64,000 nucleotides of DNA from Bordetella genomosp. 10 (GCF_002261225.1 NZ_NEVM01000005.1:1736001-1800000), one strand, 5' to 3'. Positions 25,335-33,451 are shown, counted from the first letter of the stretch. Numbers and translations: made by a program. Notes: generated from the letters alone by a model not told the origin.

Positions 25335-25666
25335 GACATCCACCCTCCCACGGCGATGACGGCACGCGCGCCCAGGCACAGCAGCACGATGCCGAACAGG
25401 CCGCATACGGCGCCGGCCCAGCCGCGCGGCAGCCGGAACCACTCGATCAGGATGTTGCGCAGGCCGATCGGCGCGTGGATCGCGGCGGCCAGGACGAACA
25501 GTCCGTAGAACGCCAGCCAGAACCCGTTGCCCTGCGTCCGGTGCAGGATGTCCTCCGCGCGCAGGCCGCCGCGGACGGCGTAGAGGATGAGGCCGAGGTG
25601 CACGAGCACGAAGGGCCCCATCACCATGGCCGTCAGCCGCTGCAAGACGAAAAGCATGTTCTCCAT
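25331..25666 (-). CDS. Succinate dehydrogenase/fumarate reductase-type membrane anchor (first subunit)
   Basis: This 111-residue protein has three hydrophobic helices: LTAMVMGPFVLVHLGLILYA, FWLAFYGLFVLAAAIHAPIG and GAVCGLFGIVLLCLGARAVI. Histidines in VHLGL and AIHAP are candidate haem or quinone-site ligands. The gene follows the Fe-S subunit by 4 bases and overlaps the second anchor gene by ATGA. It is a small SdhC/FrdC-like anchor recognised mainly by size, topology and gene order. Confidence 0.82.
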   Translation of the reverse strand: MENMLFVLQRLTAMVMGPFVLVHLGLILYAVRGGLRAEDILHRTQGNGFWLAFYGLFVLAAAIHAPIGLRNILIEWFRLPRGWAGAVCGLFGIVLLCLGARAVIAVGGWMS

Positions 25667-25670
25667 CGCA

Positions 25671-26441
25671 TCAATCCCCCTTGAAGAACTCCAGCAGCGC
25701 GCGCTTCTTGAGGCCCGCGATGCTGCCGGTGGGACTGAGGCTGACGGGACAGTGCGTCATGCAACTGCCCTGCGTGTGACAGGCGTTGCATCCGCCCTGC
25801 GCGGTCGCCTGCTTGATCACGCCCCGGATGTCGCCGTGCCGTTCGTCGTTGACCAGGGTCCATGCCCGATTCAACGCCGCCGGCCCGAGATAGTTCTTGT
25901 CCCAGCCGACCACGTCGCAGGCGGCATAGCAGACGCCGCAGTTGATGCACTCGATGGCCGCGTCGGCCAGCTTGCGCTTGCGGCTGGCGGGATCGACCCT
26001 GGCGGGAGGATCCTCGCGCGTCGCGGTGCCGACGAACCGGCCGCCCGCCTTCTGCCACTTGTCGAAGAACTCGGTCATGTCCACGACGAGATCCTTGATG
26101 CGGGGCATGTTGCGCAACGGCTCCAGTTCGATGACGCCGCCCTGCTGCACGTTGCTGACGTGGCTGCGACAGGTCCAGCGGGGCTTGCCGTTGACCGTCA
26201 TCGCACAGGACCCGCACACGCCCACCCGGCATGAGAACCGGTAGGAGAGGTCCGGCTCGATACGCCGCTGTATCTCCGTCACCACGTCGAGCACCGTCTG
26301 GTTTTCGCGCCACGGCACCTGGTAGGTGGCGAAGCCCCCTTCCTCCGCGCCGCGCCAGATGCGCACCGTCAGCGTCCTTGCGGAAGCTTCGGGGTGAGCG
26401 CCGCCCTGCGCCCCGGCGGGCGCATACGCTTTGGTCTCCAT
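25671..26441 (-). CDS. Succinate dehydrogenase/fumarate reductase-type iron-sulfur subunit
   Basis: The 256-residue protein has three cluster motifs in the SdhB/FrdB order: CRVGVCGSCAMTVNGKPRWT followed by C ([2Fe-2S]), ECINCGVCYAAC ([4Fe-4S]) and CNACHTQGSCMTHCPVS (third cluster). SYRFSCRVGVCGSC is strongly family-like. It begins the operon; the promoter region is 26442-26666 with a 25-base inverted repeat. The electron path would be flavoprotein, Fe-S subunit, membrane anchors, quinone. Confidence 0.92.
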   Translation of the reverse strand: METKAYAPAGAQGGAHPEASARTLTVRIWRGAEEGGFATYQVPWRENQTVLDVVTEIQRRIEPDLSYRFSCRVGVCGSCAMTVNGKPRWTCRSHVSNVQQGGVIELEPLRNMPRIKDLVVDMTEFFDKWQKAGGRFVGTATREDPPARVDPASRKRKLADAAIECINCGVCYAACDVVGWDKNYLGPAALNRAWTLVNDERHGDIRGVIKQATAQGGCNACHTQGSCMTHCPVSLSPTGSIAGLKKRALLEFFKGD

Positions 26442-26632
26442 CTCACTCTCTCCTGTTGGAGCAAGCCCTTCGTTATTCGATCGCCCGGCCCGGGCGCGGC
26501 GATGCGCACTCGTTCATGCCGGCGCCGATGCATGCCGCCCGGTCGCTGCGGACCGCCCCGTCAGGGCCGCGGGCAAGCGCCGGCGCGGCCGTTCCGAACG
26601 GGGAATATCGCCAGTTTATTAATCGTTCTTTT

Positions 26633-26657
26633 TTGAATCAAGCTTTTTTTGATTCAA
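26633..26657. promoter_or_regulatory. Inverted repeat upstream of the SDH-like operon
   Basis: TTGAATCA (26633-26640) and TGATTCAA (26650-26657) form a perfect 8-bp inverted repeat with a 9-base spacer in an AT-rich patch, about 190 bases upstream of the Fe-S subunit start. GATTCAATC (26651-26659) recurs at 27780-27788 before the Bug gene. The spacing suits a LysR-type dimer site. No suitable T-run follows on the LysR transcript, so it is not a good terminator. Confidence 0.5.
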
Positions 26658-26666
26658 TCTTTCTGA

Positions 26667-27623
26667 TTATAAATTTTGCCGCAACGCGGCCGGGCCGACG
26701 CGTTCGGCGGCTTGCCCGTGCTGTTCCGCGCCGCTCGCGGCCGCGGCGCCATGGGAGAAATAGGCTTTCACCGCGTCGGTGAAGCGCGTGCGCGCGTGAT
26801 GCCGGCGCTCCAGCAGGCCCACGTCGCGGCAGACGCTGCCACAGGGCAGCGGGACGACCCGCAATGCCCGATCCGCGCCCCAGGAAACGTTGGCCAGGCG
26901 CGGAACGATGGACACGCCCAACCCCTGGCGCACCAGTTCGATGATGGCCTCGACCGAGTTGAGCTCCATCTCGACGCGCACCTGGACGTCACAGCACCGG
27001 ATGGCGTCGTCCACCAGCGCGCCGGTCCACGTGCCGTGGTCGAAACGCAGGAACGGCGCGGTGCGCAGCGCATCCAGCGGCTGCGCCGGCAACTGGAAAT
27101 GGGGCCGCCGGGGGACGATCAGGACCAGCGGTTCCGTGTAGAGCGGCGTCCAGACCATCGCGACCGGAAGCGGCCGCGGCGGCCGGGTGACGACCGCCGC
27201 GTCCAGCTCGCCCTGCTCCACCCGCATGGCGAAGTCCGATGACAAGCCGGCGAACAAGCGGACGTCCAGCGTGGGGTTTTCCCGCTCGATGCTCCACAGC
27301 GCGTCGGAGAAAGCGCCCATCAGCGCCGAGACCAGCGCGCCCATGACCACCGATCCCGCCAACGCGCCCGACCCGCTGTCCCCGGCGAGGTCTTCGTAGT
27401 CGACCACCAGTTGTTCGATGCGCGGCAAGAGCTTGCGCGCACAGGGATTGAGGACGACGGTGCGCGCGCCGCGGTCGAAGAGCCGGCAATGCAGGTCTTC
27501 TTCGAGCGCCCGTATCTGCAGGCCCACGGCCGCGGCGGTCAGCCCTACGTGTTTACCCGCGGCGGCGAAGGAGCCGTGGCGCGCCACCGCCAGAAACGTC
27601 TTGAGCGTACGGATCGAAGGCAT
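26667..27623 (-). CDS. LysR-family transcriptional regulator
   Basis: The 318-residue LysR protein begins MPSIRTLKTFLAVARHGSFA, with the HTH LTAAAVGLQIRALEEDLHCR, and has an effector domain around GSVVMGALVSALMGAFSDAL. The C-terminal tail after AYFSHG is alanine-rich and variable. It lies between the divergent Bug receptor and the co-directional SDH-like operon, and shared GATTCAATC elements flank it on both sides. It is the likely regulator of both units. Confidence 0.9.
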   Translation of the reverse strand: MPSIRTLKTFLAVARHGSFAAAGKHVGLTAAAVGLQIRALEEDLHCRLFDRGARTVVLNPCARKLLPRIEQLVVDYEDLAGDSGSGALAGSVVMGALVSALMGAFSDALWSIERENPTLDVRLFAGLSSDFAMRVEQGELDAAVVTRPPRPLPVAMVWTPLYTEPLVLIVPRRPHFQLPAQPLDALRTAPFLRFDHGTWTGALVDDAIRCCDVQVRVEMELNSVEAIIELVRQGLGVSIVPRLANVSWGADRALRVVPLPCGSVCRDVGLLERRHHARTRFTDAVKAYFSHGAAAASGAEQHGQAAERVGPAALRQNL

Positions 27624-27767
27624 CGTGAGTCTCCCCTTTCATGGCGGGTGCGGCGGCCGTCCGGCCGGCGGCGCGACGATGGCCGGCGCCCCGTCGCTTT
27701 TGGCGGAAGCCCCATCGATCGCGTCGGACCGTAAAGCGTTCCTTTATCTCACGGCGAAAAATACTCG

Positions 27768-27789
27768 CTTTGCAAAGGCGATTCAATCA
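27768..27789. promoter_or_regulatory. Palindrome and GATTCAATCA element in the LysR/Bug intergenic region
   Basis: CTTTGCAAAG (27768-27777) is a perfect palindrome and is followed by GATTCAATCA (27780-27789), whose first nine bases match 26651-26659. This lies 70-90 bases upstream of the Bug start and about 150 bases from the LysR start, the usual place for a LysR autoregulatory and activation site. Confidence 0.45.
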
Positions 27790-27857
27790 CCAATACTTTG
27801 CGAAAAATTCGCCGGCCGCGATCCTCGCGGCGCCGCATAAAAACATGGAGACAAGAA

Positions 27858-28949
27858 ATGCCCCGACCCTCGGGCCGCGCGCCCTCCCGTGTTTCATCGC
27901 GTATTTCCGCCGCGTTTTCCAACGCCTTCCGGCCCGCGCATCCGCCGCTGTCCGTCCCGCGCGCCGTCACGCCGCGCGTCATGACCCGGCTGCTCGTCAG
28001 CGCAATGATTGCGTTCGCATCCTGTATGGCAAGCGCCGCCACGGCGGCGACGTCATGGCCCGACAAGCCGGTGCGGCTCATCGTTCCCTTCGTTGCGGGA
28101 GGCGCCACCGACAACATTGCCCGCGCGCTGGGCATGCGTCTGGGCACGATGTGGAAAGAGAGCGTGGTGGTGGAAAACAAACCCGGCGCCGGCGGCCTGG
28201 TCGGCGCGGAAGCGGTCGCCCGCTCGGACGCGGACGGCTACACGCTGCTGCTGGCTTCCGGTTCGATGTTCACCGTCAATCCCTACATCTACCAGAAGCT
28301 TCCGTATGCGCGTAAGGACTTCGCGTTGATCAGCAACGTCGCCACCGGCCCCATGATCGTCGCCGTCCGCACCACGCTTCCCGTCAAGACCTTGGCGGAC
28401 CTGGTGCGCTATGCGAAGGAACGTCCCGGCAGGGTCAACTTCGGATCGGCAGGCGTCGGCAGCCAGGTCCACATGGCCGGCGAGAAACTGGCCGACGTGG
28501 CGGGCCTGGAAGTCGTGCACGTGCCTTACAAAGGCGAGGCCGCGGCCTATGCCGACCTGATGGCCGGACACATCGACTTCGTCGTCGGCAACATCGCCGG
28601 TCTCGCACCGCTCGTCAGCAGCGGGAAAATCCGCGCCCTGGCCGTCACCGACAAGACGCGCGCCAAGATGCTGCCCAACGTGCCGACCGCGGCCGAGGCC
28701 GGTTATCCCCAGCTCGAGATCCATGGCTGGTTCGCCCTGGTCGCGCCGGCGAAGACGCCGCGCGACGTCGTCCAGAAGATCCAGCGGGACGTCGCGGCCG
28801 CGCTCGCCAATGCCGACACCAGGGAAACGCTGGAGGCGCAAGGCTGCACGCCCACGCCCAGCACGCCCGAACAACTGGGCCAGCTTATCGATACGGAATC
28901 CGTCGCCTGGCGCGAGGTGGTCGGCAACCGCAAGCTCAAGGCCAACTGA
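27858..28949 (+). CDS. Bug-family tripartite tricarboxylate transporter substrate-binding protein
   Basis: The 363-residue receptor has a long polar N-terminal region before the hydrophobic core LLVSAMIAFASCMASAATAA, then VRLIVPFVAGGATDNIA, VVVENKPGAGGLVGAEAVA and ADGYTLLLASG. The start at 27858 has GGAGA upstream; an internal ATG at 27981 would give a more ordinary signal peptide. It is divergent from the LysR gene and probably delivers the dicarboxylate handled by the SDH-like and fumarase-like enzymes. This functional link is inferred from adjacency and shared promoter motifs. Confidence 0.9.
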   Translation: MPRPSGRAPSRVSSRISAAFSNAFRPAHPPLSVPRAVTPRVMTRLLVSAMIAFASCMASAATAATSWPDKPVRLIVPFVAGGATDNIARALGMRLGTMWKESVVVENKPGAGGLVGAEAVARSDADGYTLLLASGSMFTVNPYIYQKLPYARKDFALISNVATGPMIVAVRTTLPVKTLADLVRYAKERPGRVNFGSAGVGSQVHMAGEKLADVAGLEVVHVPYKGEAAAYADLMAGHIDFVVGNIAGLAPLVSSGKIRALAVTDKTRAKMLPNVPTAAEAGYPQLEIHGWFALVAPAKTPRDVVQKIQRDVAAALANADTRETLEAQGCTPTPSTPEQLGQLIDTESVAWREVVGNRKLKAN

Positions 28950-28974
28950 GCCGACCCGCGCCAGGCGGGTCGGC
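28950..28974 (+). terminator. Hairpin immediately after the Bug gene
   Basis: GCCGACCCGC-GCCAG-GCGGGTCGGC is a perfect ten-pair stem starting at the base after the TGA stop. It has no T-tract but is strong enough to act as a transcript 3-prime end or as a Rho-dependent boundary. Confidence 0.6.
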
Positions 28975-29016
28975 GCGATGGATGCGCGCCGCCGGACATG
29001 CGCCGCGCCATCCACC

Positions 29017-29046
29017 GCCCAAGGACCAAGTACTTAGTCCTTGGGC
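29017..29046 (-). terminator. Inverted repeat overlapping the stop codon of the convergent Bug gene
   Basis: GCCCAAGGAC (29017-29026) and GTCCTTGGGC (29037-29046) are perfect complements around a ten-base loop. The loop holds the TAA stop (29036-29034) of the reverse-strand Bug gene. It may terminate or protect that transcript; no T-run is present. Confidence 0.5.
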
Positions 29047-30002
29047 ATCAAGGGCACCAGCTTGCTCAGCCGCTCGGCGCTTTCCTTCATCGAGGCGGAC
29101 CACTGGTCGCCGGGCAGGTAGGCCAGCACCGGCAGGTCGTTGACCGCCGCCTTGCGATAGTCCGGATCCTGCAACGCGGCGCTGATGGCCGTGTCGAGGC
29201 GGTCGATGATGTTCTTCGGCAGTCCCTTGGGGCCGGAGAATCCGCGCTCGGACGTCATCAGTACATTGAAGCCCTGCTCCTGCGCGGTGGGCACGTCGGG
29301 CAGCGCCTGGCTGCGCTGGCCGGACGGCGAGAACTGCGCCAGCACCTTCACCGGGTTCTGCTGCAGCATGGTCGCTTCCGACGCGCTCAGGATGACGTAG
29401 TCCACCTGCTTGCTGAGCAAGGCCGTGGAGGTTTCGCCGCTGCCCTTGAACGGCACGGCGATGCCGTCGACCCCGATGGCCTGTTGCAGCATCAACTGGG
29501 TCAGGTGGCCGTTGGTGCCGACGCCGTTATTGCCGAAGGAAACGCGTCCCGGCGCCTTGTGCATGGCCTGCACCACGTCGGCCAGGTTGTTCGCGGGATT
29601 ATCCTTGCGCGTGATGAGGACGGCGGGATCGGCCACCATGCGCGCCACGATGCTCATGTCCGCAGGCTGGTAGTTGGTCTTCTGGTACATGGGCGTGAAG
29701 ACGAACCCGGGCAGATTGATGGTGCCCAGGGTGTACCCGTCCGGCTTGGAATGCTGCACGAAGGCATTGGCGATGGCCCCCGTGGCGCCCGGCTTGTCGA
29801 TCACGATGATCTGCGCATGGCCGCCCAGGTGGCGCGCGAGAAACGGCGCGAGGTTGCGCGCCATCAGGTCCGTGGCGCTGCCGGCGCTGTAGCCGACGAC
29901 GATCTGGATAGGGTGGTCGTCCGGCCACTCGGCGTGCGCGGCGCCAGCCGCCGCGCAGAACAAGGCTCCCATGGCATAGGCGAGCCTCAATTGGAATTTC
30001 AT
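29034..30002 (-). CDS. Bug-family tripartite tricarboxylate transporter substrate-binding protein
   Basis: This 322-residue receptor has a signal peptide ending near GAAHAEWPDD, then IQIVVGYSAGSATDLMARNL and KPDGYTLGTINL. The ligand loop reads YSAGSATD instead of the common PFPPGG/TPGG form. It is monocistronic: the convergent Bug gene ends at 28949 and the next upstream gene is on the other strand. An inverted repeat GTAGAT-AAGC-ATCTAC is at 30021-30036 in front of it. The ligand is unknown. Confidence 0.92.
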   Translation of the reverse strand: MKFQLRLAYAMGALFCAAAGAAHAEWPDDHPIQIVVGYSAGSATDLMARNLAPFLARHLGGHAQIIVIDKPGATGAIANAFVQHSKPDGYTLGTINLPGFVFTPMYQKTNYQPADMSIVARMVADPAVLITRKDNPANNLADVVQAMHKAPGRVSFGNNGVGTNGHLTQLMLQQAIGVDGIAVPFKGSGETSTALLSKQVDYVILSASEATMLQQNPVKVLAQFSPSGQRSQALPDVPTAQEQGFNVLMTSERGFSGPKGLPKNIIDRLDTAISAALQDPDYRKAAVNDLPVLAYLPGDQWSASMKESAERLSKLVPLMPKD

Positions 30003-30020
30003 CTGAATCTCCTGAATCTA

Positions 30021-30036
30021 GTAGATAAGCATCTAC
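30021..30036. promoter_or_regulatory. Inverted repeat upstream of the Bug gene
   Basis: GTAGAT-AAGC-ATCTAC is a perfect 6-bp inverted repeat 19 bases upstream of the ATG at 30002. It overlaps the likely leader, suggesting a repressor site or a leader hairpin. The regulator is unknown. Confidence 0.35.
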
Positions 30037-30171
30037 CCCTTGCTTGCGCCCGGTCTGGCGCGGGCGTAGCCCAAATTATTCCCGGTCGTCGTTGAACATC
30101 CCCTGACATGGCCTCGGCTCACCGGGACGTGTCCGTTTCCCTGCGCGACATGGCGGAGCTAATTCGGCCTC

Positions 30172-30198
30172 AATTAAAAATAATTCTCATTTATAATT
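30172..30198. promoter_or_regulatory. Fur-box-like sequence before the PPOX gene
   Basis: The AT-rich stretch contains AATAATTCTCATTTATAATT, which fits the repeated GATAAT/ATTATC hexamer form of Fur sites. It lies 32-58 bases upstream of the ATG at 30230, a likely promoter position, and implies iron repression. This is by eye, not scored. Confidence 0.6.
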
Positions 30199-30229
30199 AG
30201 CCGATCGTTCGTTCCGAGGAGGTCCGGGA

Positions 30230-31282
30230 ATGCATGACAGACAACCTGCCCTTCACGCATCCGCCGCGGCCGGCGACGCTGGCGATACCATCGAGACCGT
30301 CGAAGCGCTGGAAGCCCTGATCGGCGCGCGCCCCGACATGGTCGACCTGAAAGTCATCGACCACCTGGACGCGCAGGCCCGGCGCTGGATCGCCGCGTCG
30401 CCGCTGGCCTTCGCCGGCTTCGGCGCCGCGGGGCAGACCGACGTCACGCTGGCCGGCGGCGCGCCGGGCTTTGCCTCGGTGCTCAGCGGCCAGCGGCTGC
30501 GCATGCCGCGCGCCCTGCTGGACGATCCGCGCCATGCGCGGCCGGGATGCGGCGTGGGCCTGCTGTTCCTGATCCCGGGGCTGGGCGAGACGCTGCGCGT
30601 CAACGGCACCGTCGAAACCGCCCCCGGCTCGCAGGTCCTCATCGCCGTCCAGGAGTGCTATGCGCATTGCGCGAAGGCGCTGTTGAGATCGGACTTCTGG
30701 CAGCCCACGACCGCCGCCGCGCCCGCGGACATGGCCAGCTTCCTGGCCGCCTGCCGCTTCATGGCGCTGGCCACGGCCGATGCCGGCCTGCGCACGGACG
30801 TCAGCCCCAAGGGCGATCCCGCCGGCCTGCTGGCGCGGGCCGATGGCGACGCCATCTGCTTCGCCGACCGCCCGGGCAACCGGCGCACCGACAGCTTCCG
30901 CAACCTGCTCGCGCGCCCGCACGCCGCCGCCGCGCTGGTCGTGCCGGGCTGCACGCAGGTCGTCATCGTGCGCGGCGACGCGCGGCTCACCGCCGACGCC
31001 CGCCTGCGGCAGGCCTTCGCCGTCCAGGACAAGACGCCGAAACTCGTGACCCGGCTGCTCCCTTCGTCCGTCACGATGTACGAAAGCATCGCGCTCGCGC
31101 GCGCCACGCCGTGGGCATCGCCGCCACCGCCTCCCGACATCGACCCCGCCGAAGTCTTCGCCGCCCACGTCAGGTTGAACAAGACCCGCGGCCTGCGCGC
31201 CGCCCTGGCCAAGGGCGCCGTCTCGATTCCGGGCCTGATGCGCAAGGGACTGAAGCAGGACTACAAGCGAAATATGTATTGA
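30230..31282 (+). CDS. Pyridoxamine 5-prime-phosphate oxidase (PPOX) family FMN-binding protein
   Basis: The 350-residue protein resembles the long PPOX/FMN split-barrel proteins of the MSMEG_1061 type: FAGFGAAGQTDVTLAGG, GLLFLIPGLGETLRVNGTVE, RTDVSPKGDPAGLLAR and RRTDSFRNLLARPHAA. These are predicted flavin or F420-type reductases. GAGGAGG lies 7 bases before the ATG. A Fur-box-like sequence precedes it, and the FecI/FecR-receptor set follows on the same strand after a 244-base gap with its own Fur-like box. A reductive role on a siderophore or haem-like ligand is possible but is inferred. Confidence 0.82.
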   Translation: MHDRQPALHASAAAGDAGDTIETVEALEALIGARPDMVDLKVIDHLDAQARRWIAASPLAFAGFGAAGQTDVTLAGGAPGFASVLSGQRLRMPRALLDDPRHARPGCGVGLLFLIPGLGETLRVNGTVETAPGSQVLIAVQECYAHCAKALLRSDFWQPTTAAAPADMASFLAACRFMALATADAGLRTDVSPKGDPAGLLARADGDAICFADRPGNRRTDSFRNLLARPHAAAALVVPGCTQVVIVRGDARLTADARLRQAFAVQDKTPKLVTRLLPSSVTMYESIALARATPWASPPPPPDIDPAEVFAAHVRLNKTRGLRAALAKGAVSIPGLMRKGLKQDYKRNMY

Positions 31283-31436
31283 CCGGATTGCGGCGCAATG
31301 CGTGGCTACGTAGAGATCCACCACTATGCGAGAGACGATCCGGAAGACGACCGCCCGCCCCGCCGGCTGTCGTCGGCCCTGACGCAACGGAATGACCGCC
31401 GCCATGCGCTTTGTTGCGAACCCGTCAGGTTTTGAC

Positions 31437-31465
31437 GATAATTAAAAGTGATTCTTATTTATATC
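31437..31465. promoter_or_regulatory. Fur-box-like sequence before the first ECF sigma gene
   Basis: The stretch begins GATAATTAAAAGTGATTC and continues with TTATTTATATC, an imperfect array of Fur hexamers. It lies 62-90 bases upstream of the sigma gene start at 31527. FecI-type genes are commonly Fur-repressed. Confidence 0.6.
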
Positions 31466-31526
31466 TATTTATACCCTTGATCTTCAGGCGTCCCAAGACA
31501 ACAGGCCGACGCCACTGGAACATTCC

Positions 31527-32099
31527 ATGCCCAGCGAGGCGGCATCATCCTCGAATCTGGAGTCCCTCTATTGCGACCATCATCGCTGGTTGCAGGGATG
31601 GCTGCGCCGGCGGCTGGGCGATTCCTTCGACGCGGCCGACCTGGCCCATGACGCCTTCCTGCGGCTGATCCAAGCGCCGCGCTACTTCGACAGCGAACGC
31701 GCGGCGCGCGCTTATCTGCGCACCACGGCCAGCAATCTGTGCGTCGACCTGTGGCGCCGCCGCCAGATCGAACAAGCCTGGCTCGAAGAGCTGGCCACCC
31801 GGCCCGAGGCCGTGGCGCCGTCCACGGAGCATCAGGCCATCGTGGTCCAGGCCTTGCTGGAAATCGACGCCATGCTGCGCAGCCTGCCGGTGAAGGCCGC
31901 CAATGCCTTCGTGATGGCGGTCGCCTGCGATATGACCGACCGCGAAGTGGCCGAACAGTTGGGCGTTTCCGAACGCATGGTGCGCAAGTACGTGGCGCAG
32001 GCCATGCTGCACTGCCTGCGGCTGGAAGCGAAGGCCACCGCGACGGAATTGCCGGGGCACGCGCCGCTGCTCGCCCCAGGCGCTGTCCGCCCGGCCTAG
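31527..32099 (+). CDS. FecI-type ECF RNA polymerase sigma factor
   Basis: This 190-residue sigma-70 family factor has region 2 (WLRRRLGDSFDAADLAHDAF; YLRTTASNLCVDLWRRR) and region 4 (LPVKAANAFVMAVACDMTDR; LGVSERMVRKYVAQAMLHCL). FecI-type factors direct transcription of a siderophore receptor gene when the receptor's STN domain signals through FecR. The FecR-like gene begins 32 bases later and an STN-containing receptor follows, giving the complete surface-signalling set. Confidence 0.93.
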   Translation: MPSEAASSSNLESLYCDHHRWLQGWLRRRLGDSFDAADLAHDAFLRLIQAPRYFDSERAARAYLRTTASNLCVDLWRRRQIEQAWLEELATRPEAVAPSTEHQAIVVQALLEIDAMLRSLPVKAANAFVMAVACDMTDREVAEQLGVSERMVRKYVAQAMLHCLRLEAKATATELPGHAPLLAPGAVRPA

Positions 32100-32131
32100 C
32101 CTGGCCGCGATTGCCCGGCCAGCCGCCCGCC

Positions 32132-33157
32132 ATGAGCACAGCCGACGTACCGCTTTCATCCCAGCAGCCTGAACCTTCGCAGCAGACCTTGGAACAGGCC
32201 GCGGAATGGTTCGCGCTGCTGCGTTCCGGAAGGGCCACGGACCAAGAGCGGCTGCAATGGCAGGCATGGCTCGATAGCGCGCAGGAACATTGCAACGCAT
32301 GGCGCTATGTCGAACGGATCAGCGGCCGCTTCGAGCCCGTGCAGGCCAGTCCCAACCGCGCTGCCGCCGCGGCGGGCTTCGGCGCCGCCAATACCCGCAT
32401 GGCGCGCCGCCGCCAGGTGCTGCTGGGCCTGGGCGCGCTGGCCGGCGGCGGCCTGGCCGGCTGGGCAGCGTTCCGCCATACCGCCCTGCCCGGCATGATG
32501 ATGGCCTGGACGGCCGACTACCGCACCGGCACGGGCGAAGTGCGCGACGTCGCCTTGCCGGACGGCACCCGGGTGTGGCTGAGCACGGCCAGCGCATTCA
32601 ACAGGGACTACAGCGACAGCCTGCGCCGCCTGCGCCTGGTTGCCGGCGAAATCCTGATCCAGACCGCCGCCGACCCGGGCCGGCCCTTCGTGGTCGATAC
32701 GCCCCAAGGGCGGCTGCGCGCCCTGGGCACGCGCTTCACGGTGCGGCTGGATGGCGACGCAACCATCGTCTCCGTCTTCCAGGGCGCGGTAGAGGCCCGC
32801 ACGACGGATACGGGCGCCACGCGCATCGTGCAAGCCGGCCAGCAGACGCGCTTCGACCGCGAGACGGTGGCCGGCACCGAATCCGCCGATCCGGCGCGGG
32901 AAGCCTGGACGCGGGGCGTCCTGATTGCCGACAACACGCCGCTCGCCGACGTGCTGCGGGAGCTGCAACGCTACCGCGGCGGCCATCTGGGCGTGGCGCC
33001 CGAGGTGGCGCACTTGCCCGTTGTGGGCAGCTATCCCATTACCGATCCCGACCGCGCCCTGTCCATGCTGGAAGCCATCCTGCCCATCCGGGTGAAGCGC
33101 ACCCTGTCGTGGTGGGTCAGCGTGGAGCCCAAGGACCGCGCTTCGCCCCGCGGCTGA
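32132..33157 (+). CDS. FecR-type anti-sigma factor/sigma regulator
   Basis: The 341-residue protein has an N-terminal cytoplasmic anti-sigma domain (EQAAEWFALLRSGRATDQER; WQAWLDSAQEHCNAWRYVE), a single transmembrane helix near residues 96-116 (LLGLGALAGGGLAGWAAF) and a periplasmic FecR domain (EVRDVALPDGTRVWLSTASA; GRLRALGTRFTVRL). It would relay ligand occupancy of the receptor at 33452 to the sigma factor at 31527. No strong ribosome-binding site precedes ATG 32132. Confidence 0.93.
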   Translation: MSTADVPLSSQQPEPSQQTLEQAAEWFALLRSGRATDQERLQWQAWLDSAQEHCNAWRYVERISGRFEPVQASPNRAAAAAGFGAANTRMARRRQVLLGLGALAGGGLAGWAAFRHTALPGMMMAWTADYRTGTGEVRDVALPDGTRVWLSTASAFNRDYSDSLRRLRLVAGEILIQTAADPGRPFVVDTPQGRLRALGTRFTVRLDGDATIVSVFQGAVEARTTDTGATRIVQAGQQTRFDRETVAGTESADPAREAWTRGVLIADNTPLADVLRELQRYRGGHLGVAPEVAHLPVVGSYPITDPDRALSMLEAILPIRVKRTLSWWVSVEPKDRASPRG

Positions 33158-33197
33158 AGCCGGACTGCACGACTCCCTTGCTCCGCATCCTCTTATC

Positions 33198-33219
33198 GCC
33201 ATGCCGATCCAGGCATGGC
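33198..33219 (+). terminator. Hairpin between fecR-like and receptor genes (gap 33158-33451)
   Basis: GCCATGCC-GATCCA-GGCATGGC is a perfect eight-pair stem early in the 294-base gap. It may attenuate read-through so that the receptor is expressed mainly from its own sigma-dependent promoter. The FecI-type promoter itself was not identified with confidence. No gene is seen in the gap. Confidence 0.45.
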
Positions 33220-33451
33220 ATGGCCGTGGCCGTGTTCCGTCGCCGAGGGTTGCAATTGCAGCACGCTCGCCAGCGCCGGTTCCGCTTTTTCGTCCCTCGT
33301 TCGTTTGAACCTATGAGAGCGTCTTCCATCGTTTCCCGGCTGGCCCCGAAGCCGGCGCAGCGTATCGCCCCGGCCGGAGCAAGACTCCCGCTTGCGCGCG
33401 ATGGATCGATCGTTCTCGAAGATCAACCGTGCCCGAGGAACACCGTCCGTC

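Noticed and set aside
23224..25365. Longer flavoprotein start reaching into the membrane-anchor genes
   Set aside because: Residues before 24984 have no family similarity and overlap two well-formed anchor genes in another frame.
26633..26657. Inverted repeat read as a LysR terminator
   Set aside because: On the LysR transcript strand the stem is followed by A-rich, not T-rich, sequence, and its half-site recurs in another promoter region, so an operator is more likely.
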